Source: Parvibaculum sp.
GTDB taxonomy: Bacteria; Pseudomonadota; Alphaproteobacteria; Parvibaculales; Parvibaculaceae
Reading direction: 5' to 3'
Length of the DNA stretch: 64,000 nucleotides
Assembly (NCBI RefSeq): GCF_030694575.1
Contig: NZ_JAUYUS010000045.1
Coordinates: 1-64,000, forward strand
Under the pieces are notes generated by a model. It ran no database searches. It was not told the DNA's origin and saw nothing but the letters and a program-made list of their open reading frames with translations. Position numbers and translations under genes: made by a program. Positions 34,566 to 43,663 of the stretch are shown one piece after another; position 1 is the stretch's first letter, and each line of letters starts with the position of its first letter.

Positions 34566-36452
34566 TCAGCGCTTCAGGAAAAGATCGCCATTGCCGCTGA
34601 CGACGAAGCGCCAGCCCTGCCTGACATGCGTGGTGAAGAAGGCTTCCTCGACGAGGCAGGGGCCGTCATGCCAATCGCCGGGGGAAAGTTCCTCGAGGCG
34701 GAAGAGCGGCAGGTCGGATGTGCCCTTGCGGATGCCGGAGGGTGTCGCCTTTCGCGTCTCGCCGCTTCCGGTGCCGCCGAGCGCGATCTTGTCGATCGGT
34801 TTGGTGACGCGAAGTTCGAGCCAGGTTTCGATATTGGCGCGGTCGAGCTGGCCGTTCAGTTTGGCGCGGGTGTAGCCGCTGCCATTCTTCGTCAGCACGG
34901 CGTAGTCGAGGCGGCATTCGGCGAGGTCGAAGCCTTCGGCGAGCATGCCGCGGCGGGCCTGTTCGGCGAGATCGGCCTTGGCACGGGCGAGCGCGCCGTC
35001 GCTGTCGCGCGCAAGTTCGGCCATGTAGCTGTGTTCGATGTCGGAGAAGGCGATGCCGTAGGCGGAGAAGACGGCGGCGAATTTCGGGATGAGGACCGTC
35101 TTCAGGCCGGCCATTTCGGCGACGCCGCAGGCGGACATGGGGCCCGCGCCGCCAAAGGCGAGGAGCGTGGCGCCGGGGTTTTCGCCCGCCCAGGATTTCA
35201 GCGTGGCGGCGATCTTGCCGTGATAGGCGGCGGCCATGGCTTCGGCGGCTTCGGCGAGCGGGAGGCCGAGCGGGTCGCCGACATGGGTCATGATGGCGCG
35301 GGCGGCGCGTTCGCGGTCGAGCACCATGCGGCCGCCGAAATAGGAATGGGGATCGAGGATGCCCAGCGCGAGGAAGGCGTCGGTCATGGTGGCGCTGGTG
35401 CCGCCGCGCGCGAAGCAGGCGGGGCCGGGCGCGGAGCCGACGCTTTCGGGGCCGACGAGAATCTCGCCGCCTTCGGCGCGGATGATGGAGCCGCCGCCCG
35501 CGCCGATGCTTTCGACGGCGGAGAGCGGAATGGAGACGGGCGCGCCTTCGATATGGCCGGCATCGGCGACGGCGACGGTGGCGTTGTCGAAGACGGCGAT
35601 GTCGGTGGTCGTGCCGCCGATGTCGATGGAGACGGCGGCGGGGACACCGTAATGCTTCAGGAGGACCGCGCCGCCGACGACGCCGCCTTGCGGGCCGGAG
35701 GAATAGGTCTTGATGGCGACCGTCTTCGCGACGCGGGTGGAATTGCCGTCGTTGCGGAAGATGAGGAGCGGCTTCCTCGCGCGGTGCTCGCGGAGCTTGT
35801 TCTCGGCGTTGTAGAGGAAGGTTTCCATCGCGGGATGGAGGAAGGCGTTGACGACGCTCGTCCAGACGCGCTGCTCGACCGTGCCGATGCGGGTGAGCTC
35901 CGTGGAGAAGAGGAGCGGCACGGCACCGAGAAGGTGGCGCGGGAAGGCGCGGTAGAGCGCGCGCTTGGCGGCCTTCTCGCGCGTGGCGGCCTCGGCGCCG
36001 GCGAAGGCGACGACGATGCGGCTTGCACCGGACGAGACGAGCTTCGAGACGGCCATGACGAGTTCGGAGGTGGCGGAGGACGCGGCGGCGGGCGAGACGA
36101 CGCGGACGCGGTCGCCGACGAAGGCTTCGAAGAGAGCGGGCGCGGCATTCATCGCGCCGGAGAGAAGCGCATCGTCATCCGTCAGCAGGCCGACGCGGGG
36201 GCCCTTGCGCTGCACGATGGCATTGGTGCCCTGCGTGGTGGAATAGCGGATGTAGTCGATGGCGCCGACGAGTTTCGGCAGGTCGACCTCGCCGTTGATT
36301 TTTTCGGAGAGGGCTTCGAGACATTTGACGAAGCATTCCGTCAGGTCGTGCGGCGTGGTGATCGTCTTGGCGTGGATCGTGGAGACGCCGTCCGTGGCAC
36401 AGACATCCGTCAGCGTGCCGCCATTGTCGATGCTTACAAGAAGCCCCACCGC
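34566..36452 (-). CDS. HyuA-like ATPase subunit of ketone-carboxylase-type enzyme (first HyuA)
   Basis: This protein of about 628 residues (roughly 67 kDa) has the HyuA fold: VSIDNGGTLTDVC, RYSTTQGTNAIVQRKGPRVGLL, SIDIGGTTTDIAVF, IGAGGGSIIRAEGG and a GPACFARGG segment. The phosphate-1 motif reads DNGGTLTD instead of DIGGTFTD, so this copy differs from its paralogue. The GTG at 36452 with GGGAGGAACGAG upstream gives the normal N-terminus. The ATG at 36494 used by the ORF track lacks a ribosome-binding site. It is the first gene of the carboxylase operon, 114 nt after the LuxR-type regulator. Confidence 0.88.
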   Translation of the reverse strand, partial: AVGLLVSIDNGGTLTDVCATDGVSTIHAKTITTPHDLTECFVKCLEALSEKINGEVDLPKLVGAIDYIRYSTTQGTNAIVQRKGPRVGLLTDDDALLSGAMNAAPALFEAFVGDRVRVVSPAAASSATSELVMAVSKLVSSGASRIVVAFAGAEAATREKAAKRALYRAFPRHLLGAVPLLFSTELTRIGTVEQRVWTSVVNAFLHPAMETFLYNAENKLREHRARKPLLIFRNDGNSTRVAKTVAIKTYSSGPQGGVVGGAVLLKHYGVPAAVSIDIGGTTTDIAVFDNATVAVADAGHIEGAPVSIPLSAVESIGAGGGSIIRAEGGEILVGPESVGSAPGPACFARGGTSATMTDAFLALGILDPHSYFGGRMVLDRERAARAIMTHVGDPLGLPLAEAAEAMAAAYHGKIAATLKSWAGENPGATLLAFGGAGPMSACGVAEMAGLKTVLIPKFAAVFSAYGIAFSDIEHSYMAELARDSDGALARAKADLAEQARRGMLAEGFDLAECRLDYAVLTKNGSGYTRAKLNGQLDRANIETWLELRVTKPIDKIALGGTGSGETRKATPSGIRKGTSDLPLFRLEELSPGDWHDGPCLVEEAFFTTHVRQGWRFVVSGNGDLFLKR

Positions 36453-36529
36453 TCGTTCCTCCCCACTCGTCTTTTCGGCAAACAGCGTTGCCATTTATGA
36501 GTGTGAAAGTAGCGGCGCCGGATAGTCCT

Positions 36530-36549
36530 CGCCCCACCCGAAAGGATGG
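36530..36549 (-). promoter_or_regulatory. Shared 20-bp motif, copy 2 (upstream of carboxylase operon)
   Basis: The plus strand reads CGCCCCACCCGAAAGGATGG. It lies in the 114-nt gap between the LuxR-type gene and the first HyuA gene, 77 nt from the GTG. The imperfect arms CCACCC and GGATGG flank GAAA. It is a candidate operator for the adjacent regulator. Confidence 0.55.
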
Positions 36550-36566
36550 AATTTCGAGAACGAAAA

Positions 36567-39320
36567 TCAGTCGATGAGACCGAAGTGGCGGGCGACGGAA
36601 ACGGCCTGCATGCGGTTGCCGATCTGCAGCTTCTCGAAGATGTTGCGGAGGTGCCATTTCACCGTGTTGGTGGAAAGCGAGAGACGATCCGCGAGGGCCT
36701 TGTTGGAGAAGCCGTTGGAGACGAGGCGCAGGATTTCGCGTTCGCGGTCGGTGAGTTCCTCGAGGAGATGCGGCGAGGGACTGTCGTCGCCGAAATCTTC
36801 CTCCGGCATCAGCGCCGGCGCGAACTCGCCCGCCTCGCTGAGCAGGAGATCGAGATAGGCGGAGACCTGATCCTTCTGCGGCAGGTCGGGAAATTTCGGC
36901 AAGGCCGCGCGCGCTTCTTGCAGCAGGCGCACGGCTTGCGGGCCTTCGTCGAGAACAAGACGGACGAACTGGCCCTGCGCGCCGATCTGCAAGGCCTCGA
37001 TGAGCGCGCGGCGGGCGGAATTCGTCTGGCCCTCGACGTTGAGCGAGATCGCCAGCAGGAGATTGAGTTTCATGAAGCGGCGAAGGCGGCGCTGCGAGCG
37101 CGCCTTGCGGGCGGCGGGCTGGAGCAGCGCGCGCGCATCCGCGTGACGGCCGGCGAGAATGAGAAGGCGGGCCTCGGTGATCGTCTGCGCTTCGGTTTCG
37201 CCCGCGTGATAGACGAGGTCTTCCTCGCCCTCCACATCGATCTGACCGAGACCCGCAAAGCGCGTGCGCGCCTTGTCGAGATCGCCCGCGAGCGTCGCCT
37301 GCCGCACGAGTTCGGCTTTCGAATAGATGACGAGGCGGCGGAGATTGTAGCGGTGGCCGATATACATCATGCGGTCGAGCACTTCTTCCGCCTCGCGCTC
37401 CTCGCCGCGCAGGATGGCGATGCGAGCCATGGTGAGGAAGGCATGCGCCAGCGGCTCGACGATGGCCTGCTGTTCGAGCAGGAGGAGATGATCGTGGAGA
37501 AGCGTTTCGGCCTCGGCGATGGCGTTTTTCTCGTAGAGCGTCTCGGCGAGGCAGGCGGCGATGACGGAACCGGCGGTGACGCTGGCGGTGGCGCCTTCCT
37601 CGTTGTGGATTTGCGCCTGCTTCAGGCTTTTCAGCGCTTCCTCGTTGCGGCCCTGGGTCGAGAGGACGTTGGCGTAGATCCATTCGCAGTATGAGAGGCC
37701 GAAGAGGTTGTGCACCTTGTCATGCAGGGCGCGGGCATGGGCGAGAGCTTCGCGCGCCTCCTCGAACCTGCTGTTGAGATAAAGCCAGTAGGCCCGGGCA
37801 TTGAGCGCAACCGCGTATTCGAGCCCCTTGTTGTCGGCAAGCTGTTCCAGTGCCTGCTGCGCGGTACGGCCGATTTCCACGACCTGGTCCTGCGCGGCGG
37901 TGGGGAAGATGCGCGTGTAGTGGTGTACGCCCCATTCCTCCGGCGACGCATTCCCTTCTTCGAGCGCGGCGCGACGGAGAGCGACGATGCGGTTCGCCTT
38001 GGCGAATTCGCGGCGAAACCCGTAAGCGACGATGGCGGCGTTGAGGATGTCTTCGTATTTCTGGATCACGCCCGGCGAGAGGCGGTCGGCATAGCGGACG
38101 ATGAGATCGAGACGCTCCTCGGTGACGAGGCGCTCGATGATGGCGTTGAGCATGCTGGCAGCGGCTTCCTGATCCGTCGCCTCAATGTAGTGAAGGATCG
38201 CCTCTTCGGAGAAGCCGTGCGAGGCGTACCAGTCGGCGATCTTGCGGTGGCGCGCGAGCACTTCCGCTTCCGACATTTCGCGGCGAAGGCGCGTGAGCAA
38301 TACCTGCCGGAAGACGGTGTGGAAGCGGAACCAGCGATGGTCCATATCGACGGGGGTGAGGAAAAGACCCAGATGCTCGATCTCGCCGAGCGCGGCTTCG
38401 CCGCCGGGGCCACCGGAGATGGCTTCGAGAAGTTCGGGGCAGATGCGTTCCGGCATGCAGGCTTCGAGAAGGGTGCGCTGTATCTGGCCGGACAGGTTTT
38501 CAAAGACGTCGGTGGCGAGGAAGTCGATCAGGTCGGGGGTGACGCCGGACACAGGAAGGGGCCGCGCCCTGCCCGTGCGACCGCGCATGGACAGGCGGAT
38601 ACACTGAAGCGCGGCGGGCCAGCCATCCGTCGCCACCTGATACTTGTCCAGTTCCTCGTCCGAAATGTCGCGAAACTCGCGGAAGAATTCCGTGGTTTCG
38701 TTGGCGCGGAAACGCAGGCCCTCGACGTTCACGACGACGGCCTGCTCGCGCAACTGGAGGCGCGGCAGATTGATCGCCGGGATGACGCGCGTGCCGATGC
38801 AGAGCTGCGCCGTTTTCGGCATGATGCGGACGAGCTGCGAAATCACGGCTTCCATGCCGGGATGCGCGGCCTGCTCGAAATTGTCGACGACGATGACGAT
38901 GCCGGACTGGACGGCACGGACGACGCGGAGAAAATCCTGAATGGAGGCTGACGAGCTTTCCGGAAGGGCAATCGCCGGATCGCTCTCGCCGAGCGCGCCG
39001 GCGACGGCCTCGCAGAGAAGGCGGAGAAAACGCGAGGGATCGGAGTAATGCGATTCCAGATGCAGCCAGGCGACGGGGCTGCCCTGGCTTTCGCGCCAGG
39101 CGCAATATTGACGGAGCAGCGTCGTCTTGCCGAAACCCGCGGGCGCCTGCACGACGATGAGCCGGACGCCGGTATGGTTTTTCAGACGGTCGAGCTGATG
39201 CTTGCGCAGCACGAGATTGTTCGACGCCGGATTGCGCCCAAGCCTGTGCGCGAAGGAACGCGGCACGCGTTCTTCCCCTGCCCCGGCTTGCGCCGGCTTC
39301 GGTTCCAATGCCCCGGCCAT
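36567..39320 (-). CDS. MalT/LAL-type LuxR-family transcriptional activator
   Basis: This protein of about 917 residues has the STAND-ATPase activator layout. An N-terminal P-loop (QAPAGFGKTTLLRQY) and Walker-B-like IVIVVDNFEQA (residues about 50-190) are followed by a winged-helix linker, a long alpha-helical TPR-like sensor region (about 400-820), and a C-terminal LuxR helix-turn-helix (ELTDREREILRLVSNGFSNK, then STNTVKWHLRNIFEKL). Such proteins bind an inducer and activate catabolic operons. The ATG at 39320 with AGGAGGAAGG upstream is preferred to 39368. It lies directly upstream of the carboxylase operon and next to the MDR gene, so it is the likely local regulator. Confidence 0.92.
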   Translation of the reverse strand: MAGALEPKPAQAGAGEERVPRSFAHRLGRNPASNNLVLRKHQLDRLKNHTGVRLIVVQAPAGFGKTTLLRQYCAWRESQGSPVAWLHLESHYSDPSRFLRLLCEAVAGALGESDPAIALPESSSASIQDFLRVVRAVQSGIVIVVDNFEQAAHPGMEAVISQLVRIMPKTAQLCIGTRVIPAINLPRLQLREQAVVVNVEGLRFRANETTEFFREFRDISDEELDKYQVATDGWPAALQCIRLSMRGRTGRARPLPVSGVTPDLIDFLATDVFENLSGQIQRTLLEACMPERICPELLEAISGGPGGEAALGEIEHLGLFLTPVDMDHRWFRFHTVFRQVLLTRLRREMSEAEVLARHRKIADWYASHGFSEEAILHYIEATDQEAAASMLNAIIERLVTEERLDLIVRYADRLSPGVIQKYEDILNAAIVAYGFRREFAKANRIVALRRAALEEGNASPEEWGVHHYTRIFPTAAQDQVVEIGRTAQQALEQLADNKGLEYAVALNARAYWLYLNSRFEEAREALAHARALHDKVHNLFGLSYCEWIYANVLSTQGRNEEALKSLKQAQIHNEEGATASVTAGSVIAACLAETLYEKNAIAEAETLLHDHLLLLEQQAIVEPLAHAFLTMARIAILRGEEREAEEVLDRMMYIGHRYNLRRLVIYSKAELVRQATLAGDLDKARTRFAGLGQIDVEGEEDLVYHAGETEAQTITEARLLILAGRHADARALLQPAARKARSQRRLRRFMKLNLLLAISLNVEGQTNSARRALIEALQIGAQGQFVRLVLDEGPQAVRLLQEARAALPKFPDLPQKDQVSAYLDLLLSEAGEFAPALMPEEDFGDDSPSPHLLEELTDREREILRLVSNGFSNKALADRLSLSTNTVKWHLRNIFEKLQIGNRMQAVSVARHFGLID

Positions 39321-39412
39321 CGGCACCTTCCTCCTCCAAGGACGGCGGAAGCCTCGCGGTTTCCGCACACCCGCTTCAATGCGGGCTTATTGCCGTCTTC
39401 TTCCTTTCAGGC

Positions 39413-40432
39413 TCAGGCGCGCTCCTTCCCGATGCGCACCATGAGCTTGCCGTTGTTGCCTCCCGTATAGAGAAGGCTGAGTGCATCCCGCGCATTCTCC
39501 AGACCGTCGACGATGTGCAGACGGTATTTGAGCTTGCCCGAACGCATCCACTCAATGAGCTTCGCGTGGTATTCGGCGAAATGTTCCGCGTAATCGAGAA
39601 TGACGAAACCCTGAATGGTCAGCCGTTTCATGATGACATTGCGGAACATGTAAGGTCCGGGCACCGGCTCCGAGGAATTGTAGGTGGAGATGAGGCCGCA
39701 GATGACGACGCGGCCGCCCTCGTTCATCAGGGTGAGACCGGCATCGAGCTGTTCGCCGCCGACATTCTCGAAATGGACGTCGATGCCGTTCGGCGCTTCG
39801 CGCTTCAGCGCGTCGAGGACGTTTTCCTTACGGTAATCGATGGCGGCGTCGAAGCCGAGCTCGCCGGTCAGCCAGTTGCACTTTTCCAGCGAGCCTGCGA
39901 TGCCGATGACGCGGCAGCCATGCAGCTTCGCGATCTGGCCGACAAGCGCGCCGACGGCACCGGCCGCCGCCGTGACGACGACGGTGTCGCCCGGTTTCGG
40001 CTTGCCGATTTCGAGGAGGCCGACATAGGCGGTGGGGCCGGCGACGGCGAGAATGCCGAAAGCATCCGCAAGGGGCACGCCTTCAGGCTTCGGGAAAGGT
40101 GCGTAGCCGACGCCGTCGGTCACGAAATAATCGGACCATGTGCCGAGGCCGGTGACGAGGGAGCCTTGCGGGAAAGCGGGATTGCGGCTTTCGGCGACCT
40201 CGCCCAGCACGAAGCCGAGCATGCGCGAGCCGGTGGGCAGCGGGTCCATATAGGTGTCCCAGTCGCTCATCCAGACGCGGTTGGTGGCGTCGAGCGAGAT
40301 GTAGAGCGTGCGGACGAGGATTTCTCCGTCCCGCAGCGCCGGGAGCGGATCTTCGCGCAGGACGAGCGTGTCCGCTTCGATGACGTCCTTCGGGCGCTTG
40401 TTGAAATACCAGTGATGAGCCGTTGCCGACAC
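39413..40432 (-). CDS. NADP-dependent MDR oxidoreductase (alkenal/one or prostaglandin-reductase-like)
   Basis: This protein of about 339 residues, without the zinc ligands of alcohol dehydrogenases, has the medium-chain reductase core: LYISLDATNRVWMSD, VVTAAAGAVGALVGQIAKLHG (NADP-binding Rossmann) and IDVHFENVGGEQLD. It resembles leukotriene B4 12-hydroxydehydrogenase/NADP-dependent 2-alkenal reductases. The GTG at 40432 behind GGGGGGAGG is chosen. The ORF-track extension to 40603 crosses the shared regulatory motif. It precedes the LuxR-type gene on the same strand and may act on the same substrate class as the carboxylase. Confidence 0.87.
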   Translation of the reverse strand: MSATAHHWYFNKRPKDVIEADTLVLREDPLPALRDGEILVRTLYISLDATNRVWMSDWDTYMDPLPTGSRMLGFVLGEVAESRNPAFPQGSLVTGLGTWSDYFVTDGVGYAPFPKPEGVPLADAFGILAVAGPTAYVGLLEIGKPKPGDTVVVTAAAGAVGALVGQIAKLHGCRVIGIAGSLEKCNWLTGELGFDAAIDYRKENVLDALKREAPNGIDVHFENVGGEQLDAGLTLMNEGGRVVICGLISTYNSSEPVPGPYMFRNVIMKRLTIQGFVILDYAEHFAEYHAKLIEWMRSGKLKYRLHIVDGLENARDALSLLYTGGNNGKLMVRIGKERA

Positions 40433-40564
40433 CTGAGCCTCCCCCCGCTTTTGACCCAGTTGTGTAGAATTTCCTCCACGAAACCAGGCACTTATCGTTT
40501 TCAGCACGCTATCCTCCCCAGATGGCGCCTTGTTGCGAGGATGCTGGGGCAGTTTTCCGCCACC

Positions 40565-40584
40565 ATACCCACCCGAAAGGGTGG
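40565..40584 (-). promoter_or_regulatory. Shared 20-bp motif, copy 3 (upstream of MDR oxidoreductase)
   Basis: It matches 16 of 20 positions of copy 2. Here the arms are perfect: CCCACCC-GAAA-GGGTGGG (40568-40585). It lies 132 nt before the GTG of the MDR gene, in the same orientation as the other copies have to their downstream minus-strand genes. Confidence 0.5.
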
Positions 40585-40624
40585 GCATGAGAGAATGGCA
40601 CATTTCAGGAAGCCCGGAGAGGGG

Positions 40625-41482
40625 CTAAGGCATGTTCGGGGCGATCTTCAGGGTGAGGCGGAGGTCGGCCGTTTCGACCGTCACGCCGGGCGGGAAAGGC
40701 GCGAAGGGCTGACTGCGCTGGATGGCCTCGGCGGCGGCACGGTCGAGCGCGGGGACGCCGGTGGAGGAGACCAGAACGGCGCGCCGGACCGCGCCGGAAC
40801 GGTGGACGACGAGATCGAAAACCACGATGCCGCTCCGGCCCCCCGCCTCGGGCGGGTAAGTCACATTGGCGACGATGCGCTTGCCCATCGCGTTCAGATA
40901 GGCGTCGCCACCCCCGCCGCCGCGCGTCGCCTGCTGGGCTTCCGCCGATGTTTCCGGGTTGCCGGCGCGCATGTCGTAACCGGGCTCGATGGTGCGGGCC
41001 CAGCCGGGGATGTCTGCCGCGGCGGGCTTTTCTTCCTGCGGCTCGACGGTGCGTTCATCCGGCTGCGGCTCGGGGTCCATCGCCTCGGGCGCGGCCGGTT
41101 TTTCCTCCACGGGATCGCCCGGCGGCGCGTCGCTGTCGCCGCCGGAGCGCGTGAAGGCTCTCTGCCCGGCCGGCTGCTCGGGTTCGGGCTCCGGTTCCGG
41201 CTGGGGTTCAGGCTCCGGTTCGGGCTTCGTTTCGGGCTGGGGTTGGGCTCGCGGCTCGGGCACGAGATCGACCGAAATCGCTTCGGGCTCCTGAAAAGGA
41301 GGCGCCTCGACCGGCGGGCGGATGATGAAGGGGAGCAGCAGCATGAGATTGAGGAACAGTGCGATGGCAAGCGCGATCGCGAATTCGCTCCATGCTTTCG
41401 GACGGGGCGGCGGCGGCGGCGCGACATGGAAGGTCGGCCGGGGCGGTGCCTCCGGGCTTGTGCTCACTATGCCAACAACCAT
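40625..41482 (-). CDS. TonB-like energy-transducing protein
   Basis: This 285-residue protein has a short cytoplasmic segment, one membrane helix (FAIALAIALFLNLMLLLPFII), a long Pro/Glu linker made of EPEP/QPEP repeats, a second low-complexity region, and a C-terminal TonB domain (NVTYPPEAGGRSGIVVFDLVVHRSG, then STGVPALDRAAAEAIQRSQPF). It would couple the proton motive force to outer-membrane receptors. No ExbB/ExbD or receptor gene is adjacent. Confidence 0.88.
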   Translation of the reverse strand: MVVGIVSTSPEAPPRPTFHVAPPPPPRPKAWSEFAIALAIALFLNLMLLLPFIIRPPVEAPPFQEPEAISVDLVPEPRAQPQPETKPEPEPEPQPEPEPEPEQPAGQRAFTRSGGDSDAPPGDPVEEKPAAPEAMDPEPQPDERTVEPQEEKPAAADIPGWARTIEPGYDMRAGNPETSAEAQQATRGGGGGDAYLNAMGKRIVANVTYPPEAGGRSGIVVFDLVVHRSGAVRRAVLVSSTGVPALDRAAAEAIQRSQPFAPFPPGVTVETADLRLTLKIAPNMP

Positions 41483-41624
41483 CTTCGAGCCCGGGTCTAC
41501 GCCTTTTCTGTCCGCCGCGTCGCCTATCTACCACGAACATGGGGGCGAATTCCGGCGAGCATAACCCGGCTTGCCCGGCGATGACACGGAGGGCGGCGGC
41601 GATTCAGGACAGCTTACGGGGAAT

Positions 41625-42527
41625 TCACGGTTCGATGCGGGTGCCTGCCCTGCCCGCCATAACCTCCGCGGCCTCGGCGAGGCTGCCGATAAAGGCGGGG
41701 CGGCCGGTCGCCTCGACGAAGCCGCGGACGGCTTCGACCTTGGGGCGCATGGAGCCGGAAGCGAAGGCGGCGGGATCGAGGTCGCGGGCGGCCACGGACT
41801 TGAGGAGGCGCTGGGCGGGCTTGCCCCAATCGGCATAGAGGCCGTCGACGTCGGTGAGGATCAGAAGGCAATCGGCGGCGAGTTCAACGGCGAGCAGGCG
41901 GGCGGCAAGGTCCTTGTCGATGACGGCCTCGATGCCTTCGGGTGCGCCGCCGGGACCGGGACGCACCGGGATGCCGCCGCCGCCGGCGCAGATGACGAGG
42001 CAACCGCTTTCGATCAGTATACGGATGGATGCGAGTTCGACGATACGCATGGGCGCGGGCGAGGCGACGACGCGGCGCCATGCCTTGCCATCCGGCGCGA
42101 CGGACCAGCCACGCTCCGAGGCGAGCGCCCGTGCCGTCTCTTCGTCGTAGACCGGGCCGATGGGTTTCGACGGCGCGGCGAAAGCCGGGTCGCCGGCATC
42201 GACCATGGTTTGCGTGAGGAGCGTCACGATCTCCCTTTCCGGCAGAAGGCGGCGCATCGCCTCCTCGATCACGAAGCCGATCATGCCCTGCGATTCCGCG
42301 CCCAGCACGTCGAGCGGATAGGGCGGCGCGTCCTTGTAGGCATCGGCCTCGAGCGCGAGGAGGCCGACCTGCGGACCGTTGCCATGGACGAGGATCATTT
42401 CATGCTCGCGGGCAATGGCGGCGAGCGATGCGGCGGCTTCGGCCATGTTGCGGCGCTGGTTGGCGATGCCCAGCGTTTCGCCGCGCTTCAGGAGAGCGTT
42501 TCCGCCGATGGCGACGAGGACCCGCAT
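41625..42527 (-). CDS. arcC: Carbamate kinase
   Basis: This 300-residue amino-acid-kinase fold protein converts carbamoyl phosphate and ADP to ATP, CO2 and NH3. Motifs are VAIGGNALLKRGE, LVHGNGPQVGLLALE and CAGGGGIPV, then VIDKDLAARLLAVELAAD. It is the last gene of the operon carbamoyltransferase–permease–agmatine deiminase–kinase, starting 4 nt after the deiminase stop, so it probably recovers ATP from N-carbamoylputrescine breakdown. Confidence 0.93.
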   Translation of the reverse strand: MRVLVAIGGNALLKRGETLGIANQRRNMAEAAASLAAIAREHEMILVHGNGPQVGLLALEADAYKDAPPYPLDVLGAESQGMIGFVIEEAMRRLLPEREIVTLLTQTMVDAGDPAFAAPSKPIGPVYDEETARALASERGWSVAPDGKAWRRVVASPAPMRIVELASIRILIESGCLVICAGGGGIPVRPGPGGAPEGIEAVIDKDLAARLLAVELAADCLLILTDVDGLYADWGKPAQRLLKSVAARDLDPAAFASGSMRPKVEAVRGFVEATGRPAFIGSLAEAAEVMAGRAGTRIEP

Positions 42528-42531
42528 CCGC

Positions 42532-43641
42532 TCAGCTCCTCATGCCGCGCGGTGCGGGCTGTTGCTGGGTGATGCAATGGATGTTGCCGCCGCCGAGCAG
42601 GATTTCGCGGGCGGGCACGGGCATAACCGTGCGGCCGGGAAAGAGCGCGGCGATCTTGTCGATGGCCTCGCCGTCATGCGGGTCGCCGAAGACGGGCACG
42701 GCGAGGACGCCGTTGGCGATGTAGAAATTGACATAGGACGCGGCGAGACGCGCACCGGCAAGGCGGGGCTGCGTGCCCTCCACCGCATCGACGCCGCCGC
42801 TTTCCTCTTCCGTGATGTAGAGGGGACCCGGCTGGTGGAGCTTGTGAATTTCGAAGCGGCGGCCGCGCGCGTCGGTGGCGGCGGAGAGACGCTCGAAGGC
42901 ATCGCGAGAGATGTCGTATTGCGGGTCGGCCTTGTCGTCGGTCCATGTGAGGGCGACGACGCCGGGGCGCACGAAGCAGCAGAGATTGTCGATGTGGCCG
43001 CTGGTTTCGTCGTTGACGACGCCGAGGCCGAGCCAGACGATTTTCTCAAGGTTCAGATATTCGGCAAGCGTTACTTCGATCCCGGCACGGGAGAGGCCGG
43101 GGTTGCGGTTGGGATTGAGAAGGCATTCTTCCGTCGTCAGGAGCGTGCCTTCGCCATCGACATGGATGGAGCCGCCTTCGAGGACGATGGGTGCGCGGTA
43201 GCGGTCCACGCGCTCGATTTCGGCGACCTTGGACGCGACGAGATCGTCCTGGTCCCAGGGGAAATAGAGGCCGCCGCCGAGACCGCCCCAGGCATTGAAT
43301 ATCCAGTCGACGGTGCGGACCCCGCCCGCGCCGTCGACCACGAAGGTGGGGCCGCAGTCGCGCATCCATGAATCGTCGTTCGAGATTTCGACGACGCGGA
43401 TATGCGGCGGCAGCATCGCGCGCGCATTGGCGAACTGGCGCGGCGAGGCGCCGACCGTCACCGGCTCGCCGCGCGAAATCGCTTCCGCGACGGCGACGAA
43501 GGCGTGCTGGGCGGGCTTCGCACCCAGCCGCCAGTTGTCCGGGCGCTCCGGCCAGAGCATCCATGTGCCGGCATGGGGCTCGAACTCGGCCGGCATGCGG
43601 AAGCCGTCCGCCTTCGGCGTCGTGTCAAGCAATCGAACCAT
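42532..43641 (-). CDS. aguA: Agmatine deiminase
   Basis: This 369-residue member of the guanidino-group-modifying superfamily converts agmatine to N-carbamoylputrescine and NH3. Visible motifs are [57 protein letters not shown] and the catalytic Cys in [19 protein letters not shown]. Length and motifs fit the family. It lies between the permease and carbamate kinase genes on the same strand. Confidence 0.95.
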   Translation of the reverse strand: MVRLLDTTPKADGFRMPAEFEPHAGTWMLWPERPDNWRLGAKPAQHAFVAVAEAISRGEPVTVGASPRQFANARAMLPPHIRVVEISNDDSWMRDCGPTFVVDGAGGVRTVDWIFNAWGGLGGGLYFPWDQDDLVASKVAEIERVDRYRAPIVLEGGSIHVDGEGTLLTTEECLLNPNRNPGLSRAGIEVTLAEYLNLEKIVWLGLGVVNDETSGHIDNLCCFVRPGVVALTWTDDKADPQYDISRDAFERLSAATDARGRRFEIHKLHQPGPLYITEEESGGVDAVEGTQPRLAGARLAASYVNFYIANGVLAVPVFGDPHDGEAIDKIAALFPGRTVMPVPAREILLGGGNIHCITQQQPAPRGMRS

Positions 43642-43663
43642 TCGTCTTTCTCCTCCGGCGCCG

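Noticed and set aside
31592-36500. Very long plus-strand ORFs (930 aa at 31592-34384 and 648 aa at 34554-36500)
   Set aside because: They lie opposite the HyuA-like genes, are composed of low-complexity Asp/Gly/Ala/Val/Arg sequence, have no domain motifs, and arise from strong third-position GC bias in the antisense frame.
40530-40560. Possible sigma-54 promoter (TGGCGG-AAAA-CTGC) before the MDR gene
   Set aside because: The GG-to-GC spacing is 11 rather than 12 positions and the flanks do not match the -24/-12 consensus.
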